Below, piece after piece: positions 44,185 through 53,244 of a stretch of DNA of 64,000 bases. This DNA comes from Novipirellula herctigrandis. Its GTDB lineage: Bacteria; Planctomycetota; Planctomycetia; Pirellulales; Pirellulaceae. The notes below the pieces were generated by a model, which had not been told where the DNA came from, did no database searches, and saw only the letters and a list, made by a program, of their open reading frames with translations. Each line of letters starts with the position of its first letter. The stretch's first letter is position 1. The translations under genes and the position numbers were made by a program. Where the stretch lies: positions 8,034,853 through 8,098,852 of the forward strand of contig SJPJ01000001.1 in the NCBI GenBank assembly GCA_007859835.1, given 5' to 3'.

Positions 44185-46908
44185 ATGAACTCCCGAAAGC
44201 AAACTCCCAAAACGAGTGACTTGCATTCAACCCGATGGTTCAATCGAACGATTGCCGTGATGGTATGCACCACCGTCCTTGGCACAGCCAACATTGGTAC
44301 CCGCTTCTCATCGGCTTCGGCCCAAGATGTCGCGCCCGTGGTCGCTGAAGATGTCGTGCCCTTGGTCACAGAAGATGTCTCGCCCGTGGTCGCTGAAGAT
44401 GTCGCGCCCCTGGTCGCTGAAGATGTCGCGCCCGTGGTCGCTGAAGATGTCGCGCCCGTCGCCGCCGACGATGTCGCGCCCCCACGCCTTGGCTTTGTAC
44501 GTTTCTCGTTCCAGGCCACTGCATGGCGCGATGTGCTGCGATGGATTTCGGATGAGGCGGATTTGGCACTGCATGTGGGAGACCTTCCCCCCGGCAGCTT
44601 CACTTATTCGGATCCCAACGAGTTTTCGCATAATGAGGCGATCGATCGTATCAATTTATTTTTGTTACCCGAAGGCTTCGCAATCATTCGTAGTGGCAAA
44701 CTGTTGTCGGTGATCAATCTTGGAGATGCCCGTAGCATGAAGCAACTCGAATCGATTGCTCGTCTAATCACGGTTGAACAACTTGACCGCGAAACCAACG
44801 AACACGATGTCGTCAAGTGTATTTTTCCGCTCGGCGAATTGGAACCACAAGATGCCGTTCAAGAACTGGCTGCGCTAAGTCTGATGTCGACTCCCGCGGT
44901 GTTCGAAAAGACAAAGCGATTGTTAGTGACCGACACGGTTGCCAAGTTGAAGAGCGTCAAATCCATTTTAAATGCATTCACTCCGGACACGATGGACAAT
45001 GGCACGGTCGTGCAGAGTTTTTCACTGAAGCACGTTGAGGCTGAAGACGTGTTGCTTGTAGCCCGTCCACACCTTGGCTTAGCGACTGACGAAATGATCG
45101 GGATCGATGTGAGTATCTCAGCCGATCCACATGGCAAGAATATTTTCGTAACCGGCGTGGAGGACAAGGTGAAATTGATCGAAGGATTGGTAACCGCAAT
45201 CGACCAGCCAAACGCGACGATGTCCGTAACGAACGGTGACCAGGAATTGCGAACGCATTCCATCGCAGGCGGCAATGTGGAAGTCGTTTACAATGTCCTA
45301 CAAACCTTGCTAGCCGGCGAAACGGTGAGATTGTCGATGGACGAACAGGCGGGAACGATCGTCGCCTTGGCCACACCGGAAATTCAAACGGAAATATCCG
45401 AAACCGTCGCTCAAATACAAGCCAGCAGCGCCGAGTTTGAAATCATTCCGTTGACTTGGGTGGATCCATTCTTTGTGATCGGTTTAATCGAAGAAATGCT
45501 CGATCTTGCGGGGCCTCTTGATGACTCAGAAAGTTCGGATCTTGATGCTCCCAAGATCGATGCGGATCCAGTCAATCGTCGACTGTTTGTCCGCGCCAAA
45601 AAACAACAACTCGAACAGATCAAACAAATGGTCGAGGAGTTGGACGTAAATCCAGGGTCCGAGCGTGGCGATGAAGTGCGTTTCCTATCGCTCACGGGCC
45701 GCCAAGGAATACAGATACTCAAAACGGCGGCTAAATTCTGGCGAGATAGCAATCCAATCATTTTCTATGACGCTGACGAAGGCGATTCCGAACAGACCGA
45801 GCGCACGCTTAGTGAGCCCGAATCGACCACCACACCGAAATCCAGTTTGAGCATCGAAACGACGCTCGCCTCGACGATCACCAGTCGTGCCACTTCAGGC
45901 GAGGGCATGCTGTTGGCTGGCAATCCTCATCACCAGGATGATGCGATTCGATGTCAACTGACGTCGCGAGGGATCATTCTCCAATCGGCCGATACCGATG
46001 CGCTTGATCAATTTGAACAGCACATGCAAACGATCGCGGGGCCTCTGCAATTGGCGTCATCGGCCCCGATCGTGTTTTACCTTAAATACACGAAGGTCGA
46101 CGAAGCAATTCGCATGCTGGCCGAGTTGCTTGAGGGTGGCGAAGTCATTGGCGGTGAAGCATCGGGTTCGTTGGTCAATGGGTATGTTGGGTCAAGTACA
46201 GGTTCCTATTCAAGCAGTTTGGTGACATCACAGGATGGCACCATGACGATGATCTCAGGCAATATTACAGTCGTTGCCGATTCGCGTTTGAACCGCCTGA
46301 TCACACAAGGTTTGGCGTCGGATATCGAGCGTATTCAAAGCTACTTGGAAATCATCGACAAGGATACGAGTATTACGTCGATCGAGACACACGGTACTTC
46401 GCGTGTGATTGAATTACACAATACGAACGCGAGTGACGTAGCAGCAGCGATACGGGAAGCGTTCCCAAATCGCATCGCCGACCCGCGTGGACGCGGGCCA
46501 ACCGCAGGATCACGAGCGGAGCAGGCACAAGACAATAGAGCTGCCCAAGGGGGAGAAAAAGGAAATGAAAAGTCAGGCAAGAAACTAGTTGCCACTACGC
46601 CCCCCGACTTAGAACCCAAAATGGCGATTGCCGTTCACGAAGCGAGCAACTCGTTGATTGTGACCGCCCCAGAACAGCTGTTCCTCGAGGTGGAGCAACT
46701 TGTCCAGTCAATCGACTCCCGAAGCGAGCAGTTGATTGAAGTCGTCACGCCAATCAACGGCGAGGTGGTCGAGACGATGCTGCGGCAAGTGTTGTTGGGT
46801 GAAACGCGATCTTCCCGGGCAAGTTCAACGCGTTCTACTTCGAGGCCAGCTGGCCCACAGACGAGGCCGACCGGGGCAACATCAAACCGTGGTGGAGATC
46901 GAAGATGA
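44185..46908 (+). CDS. Exported secretin-N-repeat protein lacking a pore domain
   Basis: A 907-residue exported protein; signal peptide about 1-48 (RTIAVMVCTTVLGTANIGT, cleavage near SASAQ). A 24-base tandem repeat encodes about six copies of DVAPVVAE directly after it. A secretin N0-like segment (about 100-200, FSFQATAWRDVLRWISDEA) is followed by several N1/N3-type (Secretin_N) modules, each ending in a segment such as RLLVTDTVAKLKSVKSIL, NIFVTGVEDKVKLIEGLV, RLFVRAKKQQLEQIKQMV, or SLIVTAPEQLFLEVEQLV. No C-terminal secretin barrel is seen; the protein ends in a Ser/Arg/Pro-rich tail. So it probably forms a periplasmic scaffold rather than an outer-membrane pore. Its stop overlaps the next gene's start (ATGA), a coupled pair. 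The neighbouring TadG/TadE genes suggest a link to a secretion or pilus system. Confidence 0.8.
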   Translation: MNSRKQTPKTSDLHSTRWFNRTIAVMVCTTVLGTANIGTRFSSASAQDVAPVVAEDVVPLVTEDVSPVVAEDVAPLVAEDVAPVVAEDVAPVAADDVAPPRLGFVRFSFQATAWRDVLRWISDEADLALHVGDLPPGSFTYSDPNEFSHNEAIDRINLFLLPEGFAIIRSGKLLSVINLGDARSMKQLESIARLITVEQLDRETNEHDVVKCIFPLGELEPQDAVQELAALSLMSTPAVFEKTKRLLVTDTVAKLKSVKSILNAFTPDTMDNGTVVQSFSLKHVEAEDVLLVARPHLGLATDEMIGIDVSISADPHGKNIFVTGVEDKVKLIEGLVTAIDQPNATMSVTNGDQELRTHSIAGGNVEVVYNVLQTLLAGETVRLSMDEQAGTIVALATPEIQTEISETVAQIQASSAEFEIIPLTWVDPFFVIGLIEEMLDLAGPLDDSESSDLDAPKIDADPVNRRLFVRAKKQQLEQIKQMVEELDVNPGSERGDEVRFLSLTGRQGIQILKTAAKFWRDSNPIIFYDADEGDSEQTERTLSEPESTTTPKSSLSIETTLASTITSRATSGEGMLLAGNPHHQDDAIRCQLTSRGIILQSADTDALDQFEQHMQTIAGPLQLASSAPIVFYLKYTKVDEAIRMLAELLEGGEVIGGEASGSLVNGYVGSSTGSYSSSLVTSQDGTMTMISGNITVVADSRLNRLITQGLASDIERIQSYLEIIDKDTSITSIETHGTSRVIELHNTNASDVAAAIREAFPNRIADPRGRGPTAGSRAEQAQDNRAAQGGEKGNEKSGKKLVATTPPDLEPKMAIAVHEASNSLIVTAPEQLFLEVEQLVQSIDSRSEQLIEVVTPINGEVVETMLRQVLLGETRSSRASSTRSTSRPAGPQTRPTGATSNRGGDRR
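44326..44484 (+). repeat. 24-base tandem repeat inside the secretin-N gene
   Basis: Six imperfect 24-base units plus a 15-base part, from 44326. The consensus unit reads as DVAPVVAE; unit 2 and unit 6 are the most diverged. It lies right after the signal peptide, so changes in copy number would alter a spacer without breaking the frame. Confidence 0.9.
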
Positions 46909-48692
46909 GTGGCTCTTTGCGAGGCAGCATCTGTGCTGCACTGATTTGCTTCACCGGTTCAGCGGTAACTGCACAATCGGGGTTGCGAGATTCGCTAGAT
47001 CGACTCGATACGAACGGTAACGGGTTGATCGAACCCAATGAAGTTACGCCGCTTGCTCGGCCTTATTTGGAACGGATCACAAGAGCCAGGCGGATGTCTT
47101 TGGATCGCCCCAACCCAATCGATAAGTTACAGGAAGCGGCAAGGATCTACTTCGCGCTTCAAAATGGCGTTTCAAGAAGAGAGGTAGAGCTGGGAACACA
47201 AAGTGGGACGGTATTGCCGTTTGGGCCTGATCCTGGTGAACCGCTTGTTCCCGATTTTGGCTTGGCGGAAATCAAATACCCCTATACGGAAGCTGATTTA
47301 AGCGAAGCCGATCGCACACTTCGACGGTCTGATCGAAACCGTGACGGATTCATTGATCGACAAGAAGCCCGACGTGCCGATTGGACACATCGAGATCCCT
47401 TCGAGGAAGACGTCGACAACGATGGGCGTTTGAGTCGATTGGAATTGGGGCAACGATACGCACGACGACGACTTTTGTCCGGAGAATCCGATGAGCTAAT
47501 CCAAAAGGCTCGGCGGGCCGGTAACGACATTCGTCCGTCGCAGCCCGAACAAGAGCGCCGACGAGACGCGTCGCAATGGTTCCGCATGCGTGGCACCGGT
47601 TACCGGCTAACATCCGACATCCTCGGACGATTTGATCTTAACAAGAACGGTCGTTTGGAGTCGCACGAAGTGCTTACGCTCGGATTGCCGACAACGCAAA
47701 TCGACGTCAACTTGGATGGTGAATTGTCGCGAGATGAATTGCATGCGTTCCTAACGGAAATTCAGACGGAATTGGGCAGCGAAGCCGAAGGTATCCCTGG
47801 ATGGTTCTACGAACTGGATGTCGATGAAGACGGACAAGTGTCGATGATGGAGTTCACGTCCGAGTGGAGCGACGAACGCCTACAAGAGTTCACGTCGCTC
47901 GATCAAAACGAAGACGGACTGCTGACCGCAACCGAAGTCTCATTGTCCAAGGCAATGGTCGGCGGCGCCTATAAGAATACCACCGCCGAACCGTTGCCGC
48001 CCGGTCGTACGATCATTTCGGAGATCGAAGTAACCGAAGACTTTTTGATTGGCGATTTGAATCTGCAACTTTCAATCACGCATTCCAGCGTCTCGTCGTT
48101 GGATGCGTTTCTTACAGGCCCCGACGGCCAACGTATTGAGTTGTTTACTGAAATCGGTGGCGGGGATGACAATTTCGACAACACCATTTTTGATGATCAA
48201 TCCAGGTATCCGGTTACCAAAGCGAGACCGCCGTACCGTGGCACGTTCTTGCCCGAAGGTGTCGCCAAACGACAACCCGGATTGAGCGCTTTCAACGGCA
48301 AGAATATCCAAGGTGTCTGGCAATTGGTCATTCGCGGAACGCGCAACGAACGCTTTGGCATGCTGCACAATTGGAGCCTTATCGTTCGCCCGATGGAGGA
48401 ATTGATTGGCGGAGTCGCCCCTCCACCCGACAACGATGGAATGACCGGCGAAGTGTCACAAATGGGATCGACACTCAATGCACTCAATCGATACCCCAAC
48501 GCCGTCCCGGAGCGGAATCGTAACGATTCGACGCGGCAAAACAGAATTGACTATGAATCTGTGGGACGTCGGTTTGAACAGGCCGTTCAGTCAGGAAAGA
48601 TGACACGAGAACAGGTGAACCAAGCCTGGCGTGAAATCAAGACTCAAGCCAATGGCGCCGATAGATCATTGAAGGAGCTACTTGGAAAGTAG
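46905..48692 (+). CDS. Exported EF-hand and P-domain protein
   Basis: A 595-residue exported protein. Signal peptide about 1-24 (ending TAQ). At least seven EF-hand-like calcium loops follow: DTNGNGLIEPNE, DRNRDGFIDRQE, DVDNDGRLSRLE, DLNKNGRLESHE, DVNLDGELSRDE, DVDEDGQVSMME and DQNEDGLLTATE. A proprotein-convertase-type P domain (about 370-495, ISEIEVTEDFLIGDLNLQLS, GTFLPEGVAK and GVWQLVIRGT) comes next, then a helical tail. No protease domain is present. It is coupled to the secretin-N gene by a four-base overlap, so it is probably the calcium-dependent partner or cargo of that scaffold. Confidence 0.88.
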   Translation: MSGSLRGSICAALICFTGSAVTAQSGLRDSLDRLDTNGNGLIEPNEVTPLARPYLERITRARRMSLDRPNPIDKLQEAARIYFALQNGVSRREVELGTQSGTVLPFGPDPGEPLVPDFGLAEIKYPYTEADLSEADRTLRRSDRNRDGFIDRQEARRADWTHRDPFEEDVDNDGRLSRLELGQRYARRRLLSGESDELIQKARRAGNDIRPSQPEQERRRDASQWFRMRGTGYRLTSDILGRFDLNKNGRLESHEVLTLGLPTTQIDVNLDGELSRDELHAFLTEIQTELGSEAEGIPGWFYELDVDEDGQVSMMEFTSEWSDERLQEFTSLDQNEDGLLTATEVSLSKAMVGGAYKNTTAEPLPPGRTIISEIEVTEDFLIGDLNLQLSITHSSVSSLDAFLTGPDGQRIELFTEIGGGDDNFDNTIFDDQSRYPVTKARPPYRGTFLPEGVAKRQPGLSAFNGKNIQGVWQLVIRGTRNERFGMLHNWSLIVRPMEELIGGVAPPPDNDGMTGEVSQMGSTLNALNRYPNAVPERNRNDSTRQNRIDYESVGRRFEQAVQSGKMTREQVNQAWREIKTQANGADRSLKELLGK

Positions 48693-49123
48693 ACGATAGG
48701 CGAATCCGAGGGTGACCGTTCGGACAGGTAGGGCATGTTTCTTATGCCTGCTAAGTTCTCCGCTTGCGCACTATGTTCTGTCACTGTGTTCTAAAACTGT
48801 GTCTGTGGAGCGTTTTGGCACGGTGAAGTGTGCATTAACCGGAAGCGATGCGAACATAAGGCGTGCGAATGTCAAGAAGCTTGAATTCGCTGGTGAACTG
48901 TATTGGGGACGAGTGAATTCAGTTTTGATTGACGGAGCCGGCCGATGCGAAAGGGAGCCGCGCCGAATGTCTTGGAAGCATGCTGTTTGCGAAACGTTGT
49001 CGTACCATGCTTAGCGATCATTGGGCGACGGACCCTCCTAAAGCAATGATGCCCTCCTAAAGCAATGATGCCCTCCTAAAGCAATGATGCCCTCCTAAAG
49101 CAATGATGCGTGTCAAGAACGTT
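48693..49123. other. Intergenic region between convergent genes
   Basis: About 430 bases between the EF-hand gene and the sialidase gene, both ending here. It contains the 19-base tandem repeat next to the sialidase stop. A 100-codon frame at 48712-49014 (GTG start, no ribosome binding site, high Cys and Arg) is not believed to be a gene. Confidence 0.5.
49033..49108. repeat. Four perfect 19-base tandem repeats
   Basis: Four identical head-to-tail copies of CCCTCCTAAAGCAATGATG, with no spacer, at 49033, 49052, 49071 and 49090. They begin 15 bases after the sialidase stop on the minus strand, so they lie in its 3' untranslated region. On that strand each unit carries an AGGAGG stretch. Confidence 0.95.
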
Positions 49124-50317
49124 TCACTCTGATCGCTTGGCATCCGAATCTGATGACTTCGTCCCTACTTCGGATTGTGCCTCTTTCAATTGCGATAGTT
49201 CCGTTTGCGAGAACACAATCGTTTCGTAAGGCGATCTAACACCCGCCTCATAGAAGCAAGCGATACGCCCATTGGCCAAAACAGCGAGATCCGAATACGC
49301 TGAAGGTCCCTCGTGCAACAAACGTTCGGCTGCCCAGGTTTTGCCCTCGTCAAAGCTAGCCCGTAACGTCATTCGAACACGACCTTTCTTGGACGCCGGA
49401 TTGCTGAATATCAGTACGCTGTGGGCGTCTTTTCCATCCACGGGGTAACGCTCGATTGCCGCTTGGCATATCGGCTCGATCAGTGCGGGGGCAAACTTTT
49501 GGTCGGCCCACGTCATGCCGCCATCGTCACTGAAGGCTACTTGGCGAGTTGTTTTCGAGCGATCGTAGTTTCGCATATTTAGCATCAACCGCCCGCCCTG
49601 CAGTTCAACCACTTCACATTCGTTAACGTTCCGTTTGGGCGTTACACCTCCGAGTGTCCACGTTGCGCCATGGTCGTCCGAAAAGATAACATGCGAATAG
49701 TAACCGCGCGTGTCCGCTTCGATATGGTCGCATGGGATAACCAGTCGACCGCGATGTTTGCCCTGTTCGATACGGATGCCACTGCCCGGTCCAGTTGCGT
49801 ACCATGTCCAATTGGGATCTTTGACGTCGCTAGTGATCTCACGGGGTGTGCTCCATGTCGCTCCATCATTGGACGATGACATAACGAAAACTCGTCGACT
49901 GTCCTTGCTCTTACCAGCAATAATCTCCGATTCGGTATCATCGCCAAGATTCCATGTGCAAAGCAGCCAAACTGTCCCGGTATCGGAATCAACAACAGTA
50001 CATGGATTGCCGCAGGTATTACCGGCATCATCCCAGATCACTTGTTGAGCACCCCATGATTGCCCATTGTCAGTCGAACGTTTGATCACGAGGTCGATGT
50101 CACCGGCATCGCTGCGACCATTTTTTCTGCCTTCGCAAATCGCCAGTACTGTTCCCTGGGGCGTTACCGTCAACGAGGGAATGCGGTAGGTCGCATAGCC
50201 ATCCTGTTCGCTCGCAAACAGAGCGACACCGTCAGGCTTGCCAAGCTCGTCAGCATGAAGAGTGGGACAAAAATAAAGTAATCCGATCACTAGAACAAGT
50301 TTGGAATGCTTTCGCAT
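49124..50317 (-). CDS. Exported sialidase (GH33)
   Basis: A 397-residue exported exo-alpha-sialidase of family GH33 with six-bladed propeller. Signal peptide about 1-22. The first triad arginine lies in the RIP motif TYRIPSL (R45). Asp-box repeats SxDxGxTW are visible: [32 protein letters not shown] and SFDEGKTW. Catalytic-region segments [16 protein letters not shown] and [20 protein letters not shown] fit the family. It should release terminal sialic acids or related sugars from glycans outside the cell. No sialic-acid uptake or lyase gene is adjacent. The start is ATG 50317; the ribosome binding site is weak. Confidence 0.93.
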   Translation of the reverse strand: MRKHSKLVLVIGLLYFCPTLHADELGKPDGVALFASEQDGYATYRIPSLTVTPQGTVLAICEGRKNGRSDAGDIDLVIKRSTDNGQSWGAQQVIWDDAGNTCGNPCTVVDSDTGTVWLLCTWNLGDDTESEIIAGKSKDSRRVFVMSSSNDGATWSTPREITSDVKDPNWTWYATGPGSGIRIEQGKHRGRLVIPCDHIEADTRGYYSHVIFSDDHGATWTLGGVTPKRNVNECEVVELQGGRLMLNMRNYDRSKTTRQVAFSDDGGMTWADQKFAPALIEPICQAAIERYPVDGKDAHSVLIFSNPASKKGRVRMTLRASFDEGKTWAAERLLHEGPSAYSDLAVLANGRIACFYEAGVRSPYETIVFSQTELSQLKEAQSEVGTKSSDSDAKRSE

Positions 50318-51023
50318 GGCGGGATCTTTCGTTTGGCGGGAGTCAAGGCAATCGGTGCTCAGTGCGTAACTTCAGTCAAGTTTACGGAAGTGAAACGCAG
50401 AACAAATTGGGGATCGGACTTGCGATCGATTGCAATTCCCACCGAGGTCGTGAGTCGATCCAAAGAATAATCCTATCAGAATGTCCCCGTCCAAGTTGTC
50501 ATACGAACGACGGCTGAGCAAAATCGCGGGGAATCTCGTTTCGACGATTTATTGGTCGCAGCCATTTGCGAGCGGATGATCATGATTGCGTAGATCAACC
50601 GCTTGCTTCGTGACTTCGTCAAGCCTCGGAAATGGGCTGGTATCTAGAAGAATAAGACGGTCAGTTTGAATAAGGTGCCGTTGAAACCACTCGACGGAAA
50701 ACCGCGAACTACGGCCCGCCGCCTCGCCGGTGGTGAACATCGCCGTCCACCGAAGGTTCTCGGACTCACACTCAAAGTAAATGGAGGAAGTCGTCACTGT
50801 TCGTTGATTCGTGTGCCAAAGTAATTCGATCCAAGCGTTCGTTCAAATTTTGATGCTCCAAATTTCGCTCAGAGATACAACGCCGCTTACTCCGCGTCGA
50901 GAGTCGTTCCAGTCTTGATGCCTGGATTATTTAATTCAGACGAGACGATCGATTCGAAGGTGAATCCGGATTTTGATTGGCGGATTGCAGACAAGGAAGC
51001 GATTGCCATTGGGCCGTCGTTTG
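50318..51023. other. Long intergenic region with one doubtful small frame
   Basis: About 700 bases between two minus-strand genes. It holds one open frame of possible interest (50549-50797). The rest shows no RNA gene, repeat or clear terminator. Direct repeats of GGCGGGA lie just upstream of the sialidase start. Confidence 0.4.
50549..50797 (-). CDS. Possible small protein or gene remnant
   Basis: An 82-codon frame from GTG 50797. The sequence (IYFECESENLRWTAMFTTGE, then FSVEWFQRHLIQTDRLILLD) has protein-like amino-acid balance, but I recognise no family and there is no good ribosome binding site. It could be the remnant of a larger gene in the otherwise empty region. Low confidence. Confidence 0.25.
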   Translation of the reverse strand: MTTSSIYFECESENLRWTAMFTTGEAAGRSSRFSVEWFQRHLIQTDRLILLDTSPFPRLDEVTKQAVDLRNHDHPLANGCDQ

Positions 51024-52421
51024 TTATTTGTTTGGCATGATCGCACAACACCAGTTTCCTTTGCTGGGAGCCTGTAACGCTTCTCGTTTCGCTCCCTGTA
51101 AGTTAGAAATGGGCGTCAAATCAGCGGTGTCGATGTTGATCCACGTGACATTCCAACGTCCGCTCGTGCTGGATAAATCGATGTCGACTGAGCCGCCGTT
51201 GGGAAAATAAACCACATAGGCCTTACCGGGGGTGGCCGCAACATAGGCTTCGTTAGCGTCCCGATTAGTGAGTAACTCGCTTGAGGGTGTCAGATCCCAA
51301 AGCGGCACTATCGCCTCCAGTTTCCGAGCCGCACGGATCGCATTCTTCGCTCGATCCGATAGGCCCAATCCGGCCGTCGGACGATGGAACCTTGCTGATG
51401 CCGCACCGCCGATGACGTGACGCCAAAATCGTTCGACGCCGTCCTGGCTTGTGTGTCCGAACTTGTTGCCGTCTGCTCCGTAGGTTTTCACTGTATTGAT
51501 CGGACGCGGCTGGTTAACGAGTCGGCTACGTAGCGTTTGGAAGTTGTCCCAATGCTGTTGGCCTTTTTGATGATTGTTTTGAGACACGTCTACGAAGTCG
51601 TAACGTTCTGGATGATCAAGCGTGCGACGATGATGGGGGCCATCCAGATTCCAATCGTCCCACATTTCCGTGATGCAAACTGCAAGGTTTTCCTTTGTCG
51701 AGCGTCTCTGGATGGCCTCAGCCCAATACGTGGCCCAAGCTTCCTCCGCACTGGTTTCGTTGTCGACACAGTACAACACGTGCCCATACTTTATCGAATG
51801 CGAAAGCAGCTTCTCGACGAATTTTCGCTGATACTTTAGTAACAATGCATTGTCATGTTGCTTTGGCGTCGTAAAGAAAAACGGCTGCTCGTTTTGTCCA
51901 GGGTGCTTTGGGTACTTACCCGCCAACCCAGATTGCTTGTGCGTGTAGTTGATGTTGTTCGATGGATTGAACGGGTGGCCCAACCAATGATCACGTGAAT
52001 AGTCAAAACGATCCCAAATTTCGATTTGGACGATGATGTCTCGCGCAGCAGTCAATCGCAACATGGACTCGAATCGATCCCAGTACTGGTCGTTCCATTG
52101 GTCAAGATCGTATTTACCGCTCTTTAATTTGCGGAAGGGATATAGTTCAAAACCTCCGTCGTGGCGATCGCTCATCGTGTTGCGAATGTAGTTCGCTCCA
52201 ATCGATTTCATCTCGTCGAGATGCTTCTCTAAATCAGGGATCTGAAACAGATTGTCATCAACCGATCCTCCCAGCAACAACACGTCTTTTCCTTTGTATT
52301 GCCAGTAAAACGGATGCGTCTCACTCGGGCAAATACGATCTGGTGTCGCTGGCGGTTGGGTAGCAAGCACCGACCACTCACAGCAAGCGAAACCGAGCAA
52401 GATTAAGGCAAATCGAAACAT
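51024..52421 (-). CDS. Exported glycoside-hydrolase-like protein (DUF4038 / collagen-binding-like)
   Basis: A 465-residue exported protein of the DUF4038/Collagen_bind_2 type, related to GH140-like enzymes. Signal peptide (MFRFALILLGFACCEWSVLA) fixes the ATG at 52421 rather than the longer frame to 52502. A TIM-barrel follows (about 30-385: DEMKSIGANYIRNTMSDRHD, DNETSAEEAWATYW, CITEMWDDWNLDGPH), then a C-terminal beta domain (about 390-465: AYVAATPGKAYVVYFPNGGS) typical of the family. The substrate is not evident; it may act with the sialidase on glycans. Its divergent neighbour is the HExxH protein. Confidence 0.75.
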   Translation of the reverse strand: MFRFALILLGFACCEWSVLATQPPATPDRICPSETHPFYWQYKGKDVLLLGGSVDDNLFQIPDLEKHLDEMKSIGANYIRNTMSDRHDGGFELYPFRKLKSGKYDLDQWNDQYWDRFESMLRLTAARDIIVQIEIWDRFDYSRDHWLGHPFNPSNNINYTHKQSGLAGKYPKHPGQNEQPFFFTTPKQHDNALLLKYQRKFVEKLLSHSIKYGHVLYCVDNETSAEEAWATYWAEAIQRRSTKENLAVCITEMWDDWNLDGPHHRRTLDHPERYDFVDVSQNNHQKGQQHWDNFQTLRSRLVNQPRPINTVKTYGADGNKFGHTSQDGVERFWRHVIGGAASARFHRPTAGLGLSDRAKNAIRAARKLEAIVPLWDLTPSSELLTNRDANEAYVAATPGKAYVVYFPNGGSVDIDLSSTSGRWNVTWINIDTADLTPISNLQGAKREALQAPSKGNWCCAIMPNK

Positions 52422-52586
52422 GGTGATGTTGTCTCCGTTGAAATTGCGATCCTGATTGCGTGAAACGAATACCGTTTGCAGGGGGAACTCACTTCGCATC
52501 ATGTATTGAATACCAATATATCAGTAAATTTGCGCCGGGATTCATTGGCGTCGAGAAGTCCATTGGTAGATAGCCGGGGAATCACT

Positions 52587-53216
52587 ATGATTGCTGCTCT
52601 TGGCAATGCATTCCAACCAGACGAGTCTCTAGTGCGAACGATCAATAAAGCTTACGAAGATCCCTTGGATCTAATTTGGATACACGCCGCTGCTCAAATG
52701 GGCATGCGGGTCGAACGCAGTGTGGAGGTCAACGCTTCGTGGGATGGGCACGGAGTTTTGACCATTGGTACGCCTGAAACACTCGATCCGGATGACTGTT
52801 TGGCTCAGATGATTTTGCATGAAGTTTGTCATGCTTTGTGCGAAGGGCCCCAGTGCGTCGACAAGCTTGATTGGGGACTCCATAGCTTTGATCCATCAAA
52901 GAAAGTCCATGAGCATGCATGCCTACGACTTCAAGCGGCTTTGGCAGATCAATACGGCATGCGAGCCTTCTTTGCAGCGACGACGATGTTTCGTCGCTAT
53001 TATGACCACCTTCCCACGAACCCACTCGAAGACGACGCCGATCCCGCCATTGCCATGGCCCAAGTCGCATGGGAACAAGCTCAACATGGGCCTTGGGCCG
53101 ATGCGCTGCGTGATGCGCTGCGCCGGACAGCCGTGATTGCACGAACGCTTGATGGAGTAACGACGGAGGCTTCCCTTTGGCATACGCAGGGTAACTGCGG
53201 CGAAACATTGCCATGA
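52587..53216 (+). CDS. Small HExxH putative metallopeptidase
   Basis: A 209-residue protein with no signal peptide, so probably cytoplasmic. The zinc motif HEVCH is at residues 78-82 (ILHEVCHALCEGPQC), with a downstream His/Glu cluster (HEHACLRLQAA, about 108-118) that could supply the third ligand. It has seven or so cysteines, some next to the motif. The family is not one I can name. The open frame extends to 52476, but the ATG at 52587 with GGGGA a few bases upstream is the better start. It ends 28 bases from the convergent oxidoreductase gene. Confidence 0.7.
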   Translation: MIAALGNAFQPDESLVRTINKAYEDPLDLIWIHAAAQMGMRVERSVEVNASWDGHGVLTIGTPETLDPDDCLAQMILHEVCHALCEGPQCVDKLDWGLHSFDPSKKVHEHACLRLQAALADQYGMRAFFAATTMFRRYYDHLPTNPLEDDADPAIAMAQVAWEQAQHGPWADALRDALRRTAVIARTLDGVTTEASLWHTQGNCGETLP

Positions 53217-53244
53217 ATGAGCCAACCGCGATGTTGGATTCCCG

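Noticed and set aside
48712-49014. 100-codon frame near the 19-base repeats
   Set aside because: GTG start, no ribosome binding site, high Cys/Arg content and no family.
49033-49108. 19-base repeats as a CRISPR array
   Set aside because: The repeats have no spacers between them and no cas genes are near.
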